In this document: piece after piece, positions 43,957 through 53,594 of the stretch
Numbering within the stretch: the stretch's first letter is position 1
Layout of the letters: each line of letters begins with the position of its first letter
From: Pelomonas sp. Root1217
GTDB taxonomy: Bacteria > Pseudomonadota > Gammaproteobacteria > Burkholderiales > Burkholderiaceae_C
Direction of reading: 5' to 3'
Length of the DNA: 64,000 bases
NCBI RefSeq assembly: GCF_001425705.1
Contig: NZ_LMDC01000028.1
Span: 310,946 to 374,945, forward strand
Notes under the pieces: model-generated
Seen by the model: only the letters and a program-made list of their open reading frames with translations
Told to the model about the DNA's origin: nothing
The model's database searches: none
Program-made: the position numbers and the translations under genes

Positions 43957-44868
43957 ATGGCCGGCATGCGTCGACTCCTCTATTCCGGCCTTGCACTGGC
44001 CGCCGGCACCCTGCTGCTGAGCCTGGCCGCGGGTGAACTGCTGACCCGGCCCGTCCGCGCCCGCATCGGGCCGCCGCCACCCGACCTGTCGGCGGAACCC
44101 GTCCACATTCCCTACGGCGAACGCCAGCAGGTCAGCGGCTGGTTCCTGCCCGGCCGCGCCGGCGAGGGCGTCGTCCTGCTGCTGCACGGCGTGCGCGGCA
44201 GCCGCCTGGAGATGCTGGAGCGTGCCCGCTGGCTGCAACGCGAGGGCATCGGCAGCCTGGCCCTCGATCTGCCCTCGCACGGCGAGAGCAGCGGCGACCG
44301 CATCAGCTTTGGTCGTCGCGAGGCCTTGGGCGTGCAGGCGGCGCTGGGCTGGTTGCGCGAGCGGCTGCCTGAGGAGAGGCTGGGCGCCATCGGCGTGTCC
44401 CTGGGCGGTGCCTCGCTGCTGTTCGCCGAGCGCCAGCCCGAACTGGACGCCCTGGTGCTGGAGTCGGTCTATCCAACCATCACCGATGCGGTGCAGGACC
44501 GCCTCGTCAAGCGCCTGGGGCCTGCCGGCGCCTGGGCGGCACCGTTGCTGCTGCTGCAGATCCCGCTGCGGCTGGGTCTGGGCGTGCATGAACTGCGCCC
44601 CATCGAAGCCATCAAGGACGTCCGCGCACCGCTGCTGGTGGCCTCGGGCACCGAGGACCGGTCCACGCGCTGGGTCGAGACGGAACAGCTCTTCGCCGCG
44701 GCGCCGGAGCCCAAAACACTGGCGGCTGTGCCGGGTGCAGGCCACGAGGACCTGCGCGACTTCGATACCGAGGCCTACGAAGCTCGACTGCTGCCCTGGC
44801 TGCAATCACATTTGCGCAAGTCCCCGGGCCAACGGGGCCAAACAGCGCTGGGCAAGATGGCGGCATGA
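43957..44868 (+). CDS. Membrane-anchored or exported alpha/beta hydrolase
   Basis: A 303-aa protein from the ATG at 43957; a second ATG at 43966 is equally possible. The N-terminus [25 protein letters not shown] is a signal anchor or signal peptide. The hydrolase fold has [12 protein letters not shown], the nucleophile elbow [13 protein letters not shown] (Ser), the acid in [12 protein letters not shown] and the base in [11 protein letters not shown]. Layout matches the BEM46/FrsA-like esterases. The substrate is unknown. The stop overlaps the luciferase-like gene by four bases. Confidence 0.88.
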   Translation: MAGMRRLLYSGLALAAGTLLLSLAAGELLTRPVRARIGPPPPDLSAEPVHIPYGERQQVSGWFLPGRAGEGVVLLLHGVRGSRLEMLERARWLQREGIGSLALDLPSHGESSGDRISFGRREALGVQAALGWLRERLPEERLGAIGVSLGGASLLFAERQPELDALVLESVYPTITDAVQDRLVKRLGPAGAWAAPLLLLQIPLRLGLGVHELRPIEAIKDVRAPLLVASGTEDRSTRWVETEQLFAAAPEPKTLAAVPGAGHEDLRDFDTEAYEARLLPWLQSHLRKSPGQRGQTALGKMAA

Positions 44869-45854
44869 CTGCCCTGCCCCCGCTTTCCATCCTCGACCTG
44901 GCGCCCGTCGTCGAAGGCGCCACGACGCGTGAAGCGCTGCTGAACAGCCTGGACCTGGTGCGCCTGGCCGACACGCTGGGCTATACGCGCTACTGGGTGG
45001 CCGAGCACCACAACATGGAAGGCGTGGCCAGCTCGGCCACTGCGGTGCTGATTGGCCAACTGGCCGCGGCGAGCCAGCGCATCCGCGTCGGCGCCGGCGG
45101 CATCATGCTGCCCAACCATGCACCGCTGACCATCGCCGAACAGTTCGGCACGCTGGCCGAACTCTTCCCCGGCCGCATCGACCTCGGCCTGGGCCGTGCA
45201 CCGGGCACGGACCGGCCGACCATGCGCGCGCTGCGCCGCAGCCTGGAAAGCACGGGCGAAGACGGCTTCCCCAACGACGTGCTGGAACTGCAGAGCTATC
45301 TCGCACCACTCGCCGCGGACGCGGTGGTCCGCGCCGTGCCGGGCCAGGGCACCGAGGTGCCGATCTGGCTGCTGGGCTCCAGCCTCTATTCCGCCCAACT
45401 TGCCGCCTACCTCGGCCTGCCCTTCGCGTTTGCGTCGCACTTCGCGCCGGAGATGCTGATGCAGGCGCTGCAGGTCTACCGGTCGACCTACAAGCCCAGC
45501 ACGCGCAATCCCAAGCCGCATGCGATGGTCGGTCTGAACGTCATCGTCGCGCCGACCGACGAGGAGGCGCAGTTCCTGTTCACGTCCGCGCAGCAGCGCT
45601 TCCTCGGCATGGTGCGCGGGCGGCGCGGCAAGCTGCCCGAGCCGGTGCCCAGCATGGATGCGCTGTGGTCACCGGCCGAGCGCATGCAGGTGGAGCGCAT
45701 GCTGAGCGAATCCATCGTCGGCTCGCCGGAGACGGTGCGCGCCGGGCTGGCGGCAACGAGCGAGCGCACGCAGGCGGATGAATTCATCGTCGCCTGCGCG
45801 GTGCATGACCATTCCCTGCGGCGGCGTTCGTACGAGCTGCTGGCGCGGCTTTGA
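44865..45854 (+). CDS. LLM class flavin-dependent oxidoreductase (luciferase-like)
   Basis: A 329-aa protein with the bacterial luciferase-like TIM barrel: [103 protein letters not shown] and [32 protein letters not shown]. It matches the MsnO8/YhbW-type subgroup, which uses reduced flavin supplied by a partner reductase. The substrate is unknown. It is the last gene of the 43076-45854 run. Confidence 0.93.
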   Translation: MTALPPLSILDLAPVVEGATTREALLNSLDLVRLADTLGYTRYWVAEHHNMEGVASSATAVLIGQLAAASQRIRVGAGGIMLPNHAPLTIAEQFGTLAELFPGRIDLGLGRAPGTDRPTMRALRRSLESTGEDGFPNDVLELQSYLAPLAADAVVRAVPGQGTEVPIWLLGSSLYSAQLAAYLGLPFAFASHFAPEMLMQALQVYRSTYKPSTRNPKPHAMVGLNVIVAPTDEEAQFLFTSAQQRFLGMVRGRRGKLPEPVPSMDALWSPAERMQVERMLSESIVGSPETVRAGLAATSERTQADEFIVACAVHDHSLRRRSYELLARL

Positions 45855-45885
45855 GTGGCTGCGCGTGGCATGACGCTTCGCCGAG

Positions 45886-46443
45886 TCAGCGCGCGCGCCG
45901 GTAGTGCATCGCGACCGCACCGCTGCGCAGGGGCTTCGCCGAGATCAACTCGAGCCGTCGCGTGCTGGGCAGCCCGCTCTCGTACAGGGTCGGGCCGTGG
46001 CCGGCGATCCTGGGGTGGACGAGCAGCTGGTACTCGTCGATCAGATCCAGCCGATCCAGCTCGGCCGCGAGCTTGCCGCTACCCAGAAGCACGCCGGCCG
46101 GCGTCGCGTCCTTGAGCCTCTGCACGCCCGTGCGCAGGTCGCCAGCAATGTGGTGGCTGTGGGGCCAGGGGAAGTCCCTTCGCGTCGAGGACACCACGTA
46201 CTTCGGTTTGGCCTGCAGCTTGACCGCCCATTCGCGCATCGCTGGCGGTACCTGCACGTCGCCGCGGGCGACCGCTGGCCAGTAGGTCTCCATCATCTCG
46301 TAGGTGACGCGGCCCCACAGCATCGCCCCGCTCTCGTCCATGAGGTGGGTGAAGAAGGCATGCGTCTCGTCGTCTGCAATGCCCTCCTGATGGTCGACGC
46401 AGCCGTCCAGGGTGACGTTGATGCTGAAGGTCAGGAGTCCCAT
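45886..46443 (-). CDS. RibD C-terminal / dihydrofolate reductase-like protein
   Basis: A 185-aa protein of the RibD_C fold: MGLLTFSINVTLDGCVDHQEGIADDETHAFFTHLMDESGAMLWGRVTYEMMETYW, then KPKYVVSSTRRDFPW, TPAGVLLGSGKLAAELDRLDLIDEYQLLVHPRIAGHG. This subgroup uses NADPH; the substrate is unknown and it is not likely to be the housekeeping DHFR or riboflavin enzyme. It stands alone, convergent with the luciferase-like gene. Confidence 0.9.
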   Translation of the reverse strand: MGLLTFSINVTLDGCVDHQEGIADDETHAFFTHLMDESGAMLWGRVTYEMMETYWPAVARGDVQVPPAMREWAVKLQAKPKYVVSSTRRDFPWPHSHHIAGDLRTGVQRLKDATPAGVLLGSGKLAAELDRLDLIDEYQLLVHPRIAGHGPTLYESGLPSTRRLELISAKPLRSGAVAMHYRRAR

Positions 46444-46608
46444 GGCGTCCTTCGTTCGAGATGTACGACGAACCGCTCGCCGCCTGGCTCCATTGTGGGA
46501 TGAGCCATAACTGCCTCGGCGCCCGGCCTGCCTGGAATCTCATGGGGAAGGTTCGCCGGAACGGCCGATGCCCCGTCGACGCCATCAGGCTTGCGGCACA
46601 CTGCGCGC

Positions 46609-47223
46609 ATGCCAGCCACCCAGTCCGCCGCACCGGCCGAGGTCGCCCCGACGCTGTTCAAGAACGCCAAGGCCTTTGAGGCCTGGCTGAAGAAGCACCA
46701 TGCGAAGTCCGACGGCCTATGGCTGAAGATCGCCAAGCGCAGCGCCACCGAGCCCAGCGTCACCTACCCCGAGGCGGTGGAGATCGCGCTGTGCTGGGGC
46801 TGGATCGACGGCCAGAAGAAGGGCCTGGACGACCAGCACTTCCTGCAGCGATTCACGCCACGGCGTGCGCGCAGCGTCTGGTCCAAGATCAACGTCGAAA
46901 AAGTGGCTGCGCTGATCGAGGCGGGCCGCATGCAGCCGCCTGGTCTGGCGCAGGTCGAGGCCGCCAAGGCCGATGGCCGCTGGGCCAAGGCCTACGACGG
47001 CGCGAAGACGTCCACCGTGCCCGACGACCTGGCGGCAGCGTTGGACGCGAATCCGCCGGCCAAGGCTTTCTTCGCCACCGTCAATGCGAGCAACCGCTAC
47101 GCCGTGCTCTGGCGCGTCCAGACCGCCGTCAAGCCCGAGACGCGCGCCAAGCGGATCGCGCAACTGGTGGACATGCTCGCTCGCGGCGAAACGGTGCACA
47201 TCTTCAAACCCAAGGCCAGCTAG
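46609..47223 (+). CDS. YdeI/OmpD-associated family protein
   Basis: A 204-aa protein from the ATG at 46609 (MPATQSAAPAEVAPTLF). The pattern FKNAKAFEAWLKKHHAKSDGLWLKIAKRS, VTYPEAVEIALCWGWIDGQKKGLDDQHFLQRFTPRRARSVWSKINVEKVAALIEAGRM and the C-terminal WRVQTAVKPETRAKRIAQLVDMLARGE is that of the YdeI/bacteriocin-protection family. Function is poorly defined. It is cytoplasmic and alone on its strand. Confidence 0.92.
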   Translation: MPATQSAAPAEVAPTLFKNAKAFEAWLKKHHAKSDGLWLKIAKRSATEPSVTYPEAVEIALCWGWIDGQKKGLDDQHFLQRFTPRRARSVWSKINVEKVAALIEAGRMQPPGLAQVEAAKADGRWAKAYDGAKTSTVPDDLAAALDANPPAKAFFATVNASNRYAVLWRVQTAVKPETRAKRIAQLVDMLARGETVHIFKPKAS

Positions 47224-47666
47224 AGGCGCTTGGCGCTACCTTCGCCGTCAGGCGGACGTCAGCTGCAAACCACCCGGTCGACCGCAACGCCCGCTTGAGC
47301 CTCAAGACACGCACATGTTGTGAGCGACACTTCGACCCCAGCGTCGTCGCCGGGTTCGACCAGCGTGGAACCGCTGTATCAATGAACAACGGGTCAATCT
47401 CGCCGGCCACGGCTAACGACGCAACGTGGCTGCCGAGACGTGAGCGCCATGGATGCTGCGGGTCTGCACTCGCGCCGACTCCATCCCGCCGCGACCGTCT
47501 CCGTCGCGCCCGGTGCTCGGGCCAGGCAACGTGGCACCATCGAGGCCGGGCAGGTCAACGTGGGGACGTCCATCAAATGATTTGGATGAGCGCCGCCGCG
47601 GGCCGGCGGGTCGGACGTCGCTGGTCAAGCCTGACCTGTGATTATGTTTTGATTCAAATGGATTAA
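47224..47666. other. 443-base gap with no gene found
   Basis: Neither strand shows a frame with convincing coding composition here. The only structure noted is an 11-base palindrome TTTGATTCAAA at 47648-47658, just before the GTG start of the Prc gene, in an AT-rich patch that probably holds its promoter. Confidence 0.5.
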
Positions 47667-49838
47667 GTGACATTGAAGCAAGCGCTGATTTCATTCGTGC
47701 TCGTGCTGACGGCTGCAACCCAAGTTGTTGCCGAAGGCTCCGCGGCGGCTTTCCCGCAGGTGCTGAAGCCGGAGGCACAGCAGGCCAAGTCGGCCCATCT
47801 GGCTGCGGACCTGCTGTCTCGCTACCACTACCGACCCCTCTCGCTCGACGACGCGTTGTCGGCCAGGATCTTCGACCAGTATTTGAAGGCGCTCGATCCG
47901 GAGAAACTGTACTTCCTGCAGTCCGACATCGATCGCCTGTCAGGCGACCGCATCTTGCTCGACGACGCAATCCTGGCTGAGGACCTGCGGGTGCCGTTCG
48001 AGGTCTTCAACCTGTACGAACGCCGGGTGGCTGAGCGGCTGACCTACGGCCGCACCTTGCTCAAGAAGGGGTTCGATTTCGGGCAAGACGAATCTTTGAC
48101 GGTCGAGCGCAAGGATCAGCCTTGGCCTGCGACCGAAGCAGAGTCCCAAGACCTCTGGCGCAAGCGCGTCAAGAACGAGTGGTTGCGGCTCAAGCTTGCC
48201 GGCAGGGACGACCCGGCCATCGTGAAGATCCTCGACAAGCGCTACGAAAGCGCTTCTAAGAACCTGGGCAAGATCACAAGCGCCGACGCCTTCCAGGCCT
48301 TCATGAATGCCTACACGATGGCGATCGACCCACACACGAACTACCTGGGACCGCGCGCCGCGGAAAACTTCGACATCTCCATGCGACTGTCCCTGGTGGG
48401 CATCGGCGCGCTTCTGACCCAGATCGACGACTACGCCACCGTCCGGGAGCTGGTGCCAGGAGGGCCCGCGAGCCTGTCGGGCCAGTTGAAGGTCGGCGAC
48501 CGTATCGTGGGCGTCGCGCAAGGCGCGACCGGCGCCATGGAAGATGTCGTCGGCAGGCGCCTTGACGACACGGTGGCGTTGATCCGGGGCATGAAGGGTT
48601 CGACGGTTCGGCTGGACGTCCTGCCGGCCGACAGCGGGCCCGATGCGCCGAACAGGACCGTCGTCCTGGTCCGCAACACCATCACAGTGCAGGACAGCGC
48701 CGCCAAGGCCAAGATCTATTCCGTCACGACCGGCGCTGGCAAGCGCTTGGTCGGTGTGATCACCCTGCCTTCGTTCTACGAGGATACCGACGCACTCAGA
48801 AAGGGCGACAAGGACTACCGCGGCGCAGCGAACGACGTGGGCAAGCTGCTGTTCGACATGAAGGCCCAGAAAGTAGATGGCGTGTTGATCGACTTGCGCA
48901 ATGACGGCGGCGGGTCGCTGCGCCAGGCGGTGAACCTGACGGGCATGTTCGTTGGCAAGTTGCCGGTCGTTCAGACCCGAGATGCAAGAGGCAACATCAC
49001 TGTCGAGAAGAACGCCGAGGCTGGTTTGGCATGGAGCGGGCCGCTGGGCGTCCTGATCAACAGGGGCTCGGCTTCGGCGTCAGAAATCTTCGCCGCGGCG
49101 ATCCAGGATTACGGTCGCGGCGTGATCATCGGAGAGGGCAGCTTCGGCAAGGGCACCGTCCAGACCCTCGCCAACCTCGACCAGATCGCCAAGAACGCAG
49201 CGCCGACGTACGGTGAACTGAAATTCACCATCGCACAGTTTTTCCGGGTGAATGGTGGGACGACCCAACTTCGTGGCGTGACGCCGGACATCCTCTTTCC
49301 GCAAACCAGCGACGACACCGAGTTCGGAGAGTCGAGCTACGTCAACGCCCTGCCGTGGACCAACATTCGAGCCGTCGACTACTCGCCTGTGGGTGACGTC
49401 AAAACGCAATTGCCCCGCCTGTTGGCTTGGCACGCAGCCCGCGTCGAGCACGCCCTTGACTTCCAGAACCTGCTGCAGGATGTGGCCAAGGCACAGGAGC
49501 GTCGCAAGAACAACGTGATTTCGCTCAGTGAATCAGTTCGACGCAAAGAACGTGCTGCCTCGGAGAAGCGCCTGGCTGCGCGGCTGGGTGAAGCGGAAAG
49601 GGGCGCGAGCGGCACGCTGGTCGATGACGGCTTGCAGTTCAACGAACGCCAGCTGGACAAGGATCTCGCCGCTGAAAAAACCCGGAAGACCATCAACGAT
49701 GCGCTTCTTGACGAAGCTGTCAGCATCCTTTCCGACAGCGCGGCATTGAAGGAAGGCCAGACCCAAACAGCGGCGAGCGCTCTACCGATCCGTCCCCAGG
49801 TGGTCATGACCTTGCCGAAGGTTTCCTCTGAGAAATAG
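47667..49838 (+). CDS. prc: Tail-specific periplasmic protease (C-terminal processing peptidase)
   Basis: A 723-aa S41A protease. It starts with GTG at 47667 directly after an in-frame stop; the N-terminus TLKQALISFVLVLTAATQVVAEG is a signal peptide. Features: the N-terminal DALSARIFDQYLKALDPEKLYFLQSDID segment, a PDZ domain near residues 235-320 (VRELVPGGPASLSGQLKVGDRIVGV), and the Ser/Lys dyad in GSASASEIFAAAIQDYGRGVIIG and GSFGKGTVQTL. A charged C-terminal DUF3340-type helical tail completes it. The protease degrades or trims periplasmic proteins. It is alone on its strand. Confidence 0.95.
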   Translation: MTLKQALISFVLVLTAATQVVAEGSAAAFPQVLKPEAQQAKSAHLAADLLSRYHYRPLSLDDALSARIFDQYLKALDPEKLYFLQSDIDRLSGDRILLDDAILAEDLRVPFEVFNLYERRVAERLTYGRTLLKKGFDFGQDESLTVERKDQPWPATEAESQDLWRKRVKNEWLRLKLAGRDDPAIVKILDKRYESASKNLGKITSADAFQAFMNAYTMAIDPHTNYLGPRAAENFDISMRLSLVGIGALLTQIDDYATVRELVPGGPASLSGQLKVGDRIVGVAQGATGAMEDVVGRRLDDTVALIRGMKGSTVRLDVLPADSGPDAPNRTVVLVRNTITVQDSAAKAKIYSVTTGAGKRLVGVITLPSFYEDTDALRKGDKDYRGAANDVGKLLFDMKAQKVDGVLIDLRNDGGGSLRQAVNLTGMFVGKLPVVQTRDARGNITVEKNAEAGLAWSGPLGVLINRGSASASEIFAAAIQDYGRGVIIGEGSFGKGTVQTLANLDQIAKNAAPTYGELKFTIAQFFRVNGGTTQLRGVTPDILFPQTSDDTEFGESSYVNALPWTNIRAVDYSPVGDVKTQLPRLLAWHAARVEHALDFQNLLQDVAKAQERRKNNVISLSESVRRKERAASEKRLAARLGEAERGASGTLVDDGLQFNERQLDKDLAAEKTRKTINDALLDEAVSILSDSAALKEGQTQTAASALPIRPQVVMTLPKVSSEK

Positions 49839-50351
49839 CCATTGGTGGCCGAGACCTGACCGGCAGGCGGCCACGTCGAGCGGCTTAGTCCATCGCTGCA
49901 TTGCTGCCGACCGAGAACGGGATGTCGGTTCTAGGCTGATCTGAGACATTCGCGCTTCAGTCCTGGACGACAGCAACCGCCAGCACCGGTCACTCGACCG
50001 CGGGGCGGGCCACGCACAGGCTCGAACGACAGCTTCCCTCGCCCGTGAAGGCGCGGTCCCATGTGTGTTCGCTACCGCGGTCAGCGATCCAGACTTTGCC
50101 GCGTCGTGGCGGCTGACATGCGCGTCGAACGCGCGCCAGTTCTTCTCGCCAATGGGCCGGAGATGGATGCGTATGCCAGGCGACGCGTTTGCCGTCGGCC
50201 TCGCTCAGCCCTTCATCTGCGTGCAGCACGCCGGCTCGGGCTAGCCGTCCAGACTCGTCGGGACAATTGCTGCCCCGCGTGTGCAAACACCGGAGGTCGA
50301 TGGTCGGACTGACTGTGGCGATATCTGGTTCCAGCTAGACGCGATGCTAGA
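49839..50351. other. 513-base gap, possibly degenerate sequence
   Basis: No intact gene is supported. A 98-codon open frame on the minus strand (49990-50286) has unusual composition for this genome (many Trp, His and Cys) and no recognised motif; it may be a relic or chance. The last 60 bases probably carry the promoter of the LacI-type gene. Confidence 0.4.
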
Positions 50352-51491
50352 GTGCGCCGCCCCGTCTCTCCCGCCTGCCGGACAGTGTCCGCTTCGATAC
50401 CCAAGCCTTCCAAGCCGCCGAAGAGCCGTCGTCACAAGTTGCCGACGCTCGCCGACGTCGCGCGAGAAGCAGGGGTTTCTGATGCGGCGGCGTCCGCCGC
50501 ACTCAGCGGTGCGAAGGGTTCGACGCGCGTGTCGGTTGAAACGCGTGAGCGGATCCTCGCAGCGGCGGCGCGCTTGAGCTACCGGCCGAACGCGACCGCG
50601 CGTGCGCTGACGTATCAACGCACCAATGCCATCGGCTTCGTCGCCAACATCGCCAATGAGGAACCCAACCTCTACTTCCTGGAAGTGTTCAACGGCGTCG
50701 TGCGGGGCGCGACGCAGGCGCACCAGACCACCTGCATCTTTCCGCTCAGTGGTTGGGAAGAAGCACCGAAGCGCATCCCAGCCTTGTGCGACGGACGCGT
50801 CGACGGACTCGTCGTGCTGGCACCCTACCTGGAGGATGACAGCACGACCTGGCTACCGCCGCATACGCCCATGGTCACGATCCATGCCGGCAGGCTGTTG
50901 CGGGCGCAGGTGAACGTCGAGGCGGACGATGAAGCGGGCGGCTATGCCATCGCGCGCCACATGCTCGGGCTTGGATATCGCCGCATCCTCTGCGTGGGAG
51001 GACCGGTGCGCGCCAAGGGAGCTGACAGCCGCGTTGAGGGCTTCCTGCGCGCCCATGCCGAAGCCGGGATCGAAGTTGCTTCCGATCATGTGATCCGCAC
51101 GTGGTTCACCGCCGAAGGAGGTAGTCAGGCTATGCAGGAATGGCTGCATAGCCACCGCGGCCAGCCGTTGCCCGAGGCCGTCTGCTGTGGCAGCGACGAC
51201 ATCGCCTTCGGCTGCATCGATGCATTGGAGGGCGTCGGGCTGAGCGTTCCTCGGGACATCTCGATTGCAGGCTTCGATGACACCTTGCTTGCCCGCACGC
51301 TGCGCATCGCAACGGTGCGCCAGCCCCTGCTTGAGATGGGGCGCCGCGCGGTCGAGGTCCTGATGCAGTTGATCGAAGCGCAGCGCCGGGGGGAAGCCTA
51401 CGCCGGCCCAAGCGACATTGTTCTGCCCATCGAAATCGTTCAAGGCCGAAGCTTGCCAGGTTCTCGAAGCACGCCGCTGATCATCCCTTGA
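50352..51491 (+). CDS. LacI family transcriptional regulator
   Basis: A 379-aa regulator if the GTG at 50352 is used; a GTG at 50385 is also possible, and neither has a clear ribosome site. The LacI DNA-binding domain is PTLADVAREAGVSDAAASAALSGAKGSTRVSVETRERILAAAARLSYRPNATARALT, followed by the hinge and a periplasmic-binding-protein-like sugar domain (IGFVANIANEEPNLYFLEVFNGVV, DGLVVLAPYL, AVCCGSDDIAFGCIDALEGVGLSVPRDISIAGFDD). It sits directly upstream of GH5 and GH39 genes and probably responds to an oligosaccharide released by them (inference). Confidence 0.9.
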   Translation: MRRPVSPACRTVSASIPKPSKPPKSRRHKLPTLADVAREAGVSDAAASAALSGAKGSTRVSVETRERILAAAARLSYRPNATARALTYQRTNAIGFVANIANEEPNLYFLEVFNGVVRGATQAHQTTCIFPLSGWEEAPKRIPALCDGRVDGLVVLAPYLEDDSTTWLPPHTPMVTIHAGRLLRAQVNVEADDEAGGYAIARHMLGLGYRRILCVGGPVRAKGADSRVEGFLRAHAEAGIEVASDHVIRTWFTAEGGSQAMQEWLHSHRGQPLPEAVCCGSDDIAFGCIDALEGVGLSVPRDISIAGFDDTLLARTLRIATVRQPLLEMGRRAVEVLMQLIEAQRRGEAYAGPSDIVLPIEIVQGRSLPGSRSTPLIIP

Positions 51492-51504
51492 CGCGGGGGC
51501 GCTG

Positions 51505-51520
51505 CTAGGTTTTTCCCTAG
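51505..51520. promoter_or_regulatory. CTAGG-N6-CCTAG hairpin after the LacI gene
   Basis: A perfect 5-bp inverted repeat with a T-rich centre, 14 bases after the LacI-type stop codon. It may be a weak terminator or part of the operator region shared with the next palindrome. Confidence 0.35.
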
Positions 51521-51545
51521 TTAGTTCGACCAGCGCACGAACTAA
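51521..51545. promoter_or_regulatory. TTAGTTCG-N9-CGAACTAA palindrome, candidate operator
   Basis: Perfect 8-bp arms with a nine-base spacer, about 210 bases upstream of the GH5 start. It is directly downstream of the LacI-type gene and follows another palindrome with no gap. Binding by the LacI-type protein is a guess from position and symmetry. Confidence 0.45.
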
Positions 51546-51584
51546 GATTGCTCGCGCAGCATTGCCGCAACTATTTTGCTCAAC

Positions 51585-51628
51585 TGATTAACCGCCCCAT
51601 CAAATTGATTAAGCGGTCAATTAAGGCC
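51585..51628 (+). promoter_or_regulatory. TGATTAA repeat cluster upstream of GH5
   Basis: TGATTAACCG (51585-51594) and TGATTAAGCG (51606-51615) are direct repeats 21 bases apart, two helical turns, followed by the inverted-like TCAATTAA. The patch is AT-rich in a GC-rich setting and lies 125-168 bases before the GH5 start. It may be part of the GH5 promoter or operator. Confidence 0.4.
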
Positions 51629-51752
51629 GAGGACGTCGCAGTGGCCGACAACCCGCTGGGATGTAAGCCCATGTACTGAGCTGCGTCCTTCCATAACGCT
51701 CGAGTCCGGAGGAGACAACCGGCCGAGCACTTTCAAACTTGAAAGGTAGAAC

Positions 51753-53417
51753 ATGAGAACTTTGATACCCGCACTGCTGCTTGCCTTCGGAGCAAGCGCA
51801 GGCACCCTCGCGCAGGCGCAAAGCTGCGGCAGCGGCGGCGGCGCCACCGTCTGCCTCGCAGCCAGCGGCACGGCCACCAACAACCAGCTCAGTTGGACCG
51901 TCAGCGGCACCGTCACGTCGTTGGAGGTCTATCGCGACATCGACGCCGATCCTGCGGGCCGGACCCGCATCGCCGTGCCGGGCAGCAGCGCCCGGAGCTA
52001 CGCCGACGGCTCGGCCAACACCGGCACGCCGTACTGGTACTGGGTCAAGTTCACGACCAGCGCCGGCAGCTATAACTCCGGCTCGGCCAGCGCCACGCGC
52101 GGCACCAGCTGCGCGCCGACAGCCGTCACGCCCTACATCAGCGCCAACGGCTCCTGGACGCAGACGTCCTCTGCCACAGTCACCGCAGGCAACTCGGCCA
52201 TCCTCGGCCCGCAGCCGGTGACTGGCGGCTCGTGGGCCTGGAGCGGCTGCGGCACGTCAGGCTCGACACGCCAGCAGACCATCACGCCCGCTGCCAGCTG
52301 CACCGCCACCGCCACCTACACCAACACCTGCGGCGCCAAGACCACCCAGGCGTTCGCGATCACCGTGCCGGGTTCCACGCAGACCCAAGTCATGCCGAAT
52401 CCCGGCATCAACCTGGGAAACACCTTTGATTCCTTCTGGGGGTATACGCCGCCGACCAAGGCGCTGATCGACTCCATAAGGGATAGGGGTTTCAAGACCC
52501 TGCGCATACCCGTCGCGTGGGATTTCAATTCCACCAACGGAACGATCAATCCCGCGTTCATGGCCCAGGTCAAGCAGACGGTCGACTGGGCCCTCGCCGA
52601 CGGCCTGTACGTCATCATCAACGACCACTATGACCTTGGCTGGTTCGAACGCAACGGCTTCAACTCCTACGACCCTGCGATCAACGCCAAGCTGATCAAC
52701 ATATGGACCCAGGTTGCAAACACCTTCAAATGGTACGACAGCGACAAATTGTCCTTCGCTGTCGCCAACGAACCTGACGCGCCATCCCAGGCGAAGACCG
52801 ATGTGCTCTACCAATACCAGCAGAATTGGATCAACGCGATGCGCGCCAACGGCGGCGGCAACGCCGTTCGCTGGCTGATCGTCCAAGGGCCGAACACCAA
52901 TATCGATAACACGATCAACTATGGAAAGAATCTACCTTCGGATCCGGCGAATAAGCGGATGGTCGAAGTGCATTTTTATGATCCCTTCGATTACACCTTG
53001 ATGACAACGGACGAGTCGTGGGGGACTTGGAAAGCCTTCTGGGGATATAACTACAAAGTGGCCAATCAGTTGACGAATCGCAACGTCGCGGCAGGGAACG
53101 ACGAAAGCCTCATTGATATTCAGCTCGCGAAGATGAAGTATTTCACTGACCGCGGTATCCCCGTGCTGATCGGCGAATATAAAGCGGAGGTAAAGAACTT
53201 TCCTGAGCTGACCGGCTCATACAAGGACCAGAACTACCGGTCGGTCACGCACTGGAACAAGTACGTGCAGAACAAGATCAACAGTCTTGGTTTCAGTGGC
53301 ACCGGCTGGAACATCCAACACGACCTCTTCCACGAGACGACCGGTGAGGTCCTGGACTGGAACCTCCTTGGCTCCATGCTTGGCACTTCCGAGATTGGTC
53401 CGATTTCGGGTCTGTAA
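51753..53417 (+). CDS. Secreted GH5-type endoglucanase with N-terminal Ig/FN3-like domains
   Basis: A 554-aa protein. A signal peptide (MRTLIPALLLAFGASAGTLAQAQ) is followed by two beta-sandwich-like, Cys-containing domains at about residues 24-118 and 119-208. The GH5 barrel starts near residue 212 (VMPNPGINLGNTFDSFWG, GFKTLRIPVAWDFN). The acid/base is Glu340 (VANEPDAP) and the nucleophile is Glu475 (VLIGEYKAE). It should cleave beta-1,4-linked glucan or a related plant polymer outside the cell. The catalytic half has visibly lower GC than the N-terminal half, which suggests a mosaic origin. An intrinsic terminator follows at 53435. Confidence 0.93.
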   Translation: MRTLIPALLLAFGASAGTLAQAQSCGSGGGATVCLAASGTATNNQLSWTVSGTVTSLEVYRDIDADPAGRTRIAVPGSSARSYADGSANTGTPYWYWVKFTTSAGSYNSGSASATRGTSCAPTAVTPYISANGSWTQTSSATVTAGNSAILGPQPVTGGSWAWSGCGTSGSTRQQTITPAASCTATATYTNTCGAKTTQAFAITVPGSTQTQVMPNPGINLGNTFDSFWGYTPPTKALIDSIRDRGFKTLRIPVAWDFNSTNGTINPAFMAQVKQTVDWALADGLYVIINDHYDLGWFERNGFNSYDPAINAKLINIWTQVANTFKWYDSDKLSFAVANEPDAPSQAKTDVLYQYQQNWINAMRANGGGNAVRWLIVQGPNTNIDNTINYGKNLPSDPANKRMVEVHFYDPFDYTLMTTDESWGTWKAFWGYNYKVANQLTNRNVAAGNDESLIDIQLAKMKYFTDRGIPVLIGEYKAEVKNFPELTGSYKDQNYRSVTHWNKYVQNKINSLGFSGTGWNIQHDLFHETTGEVLDWNLLGSMLGTSEIGPISGL

Positions 53418-53434
53418 TTCCCTGTGAGGGTCCG

Positions 53435-53466
53435 AAGGTCCGCCGCGTGGCGGGCCTTCTTTTAAA
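53435..53466 (+). terminator. Rho-independent terminator after GH5
   Basis: AAGGTCCGCC and GGCGGGCCTT pair over 10 bp (one G-T) around a GCGT loop, followed by CTTTTAAATT. This is the clearest intrinsic terminator in the window and separates the GH5 gene from the GH39 gene. Confidence 0.85.
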
Positions 53467-53594
53467 TTCCTTGGCCGAGTCCAGGCCGGCGTCCAGCTTC
53501 TGGCGCCAGGCCTGCCGCCCTCAACACAGTGACGCGGCACGCCTCTCGCGACCCTCGGCGCCATCTCTCTTCCGAAGTCCTCCGACATCCTCCA

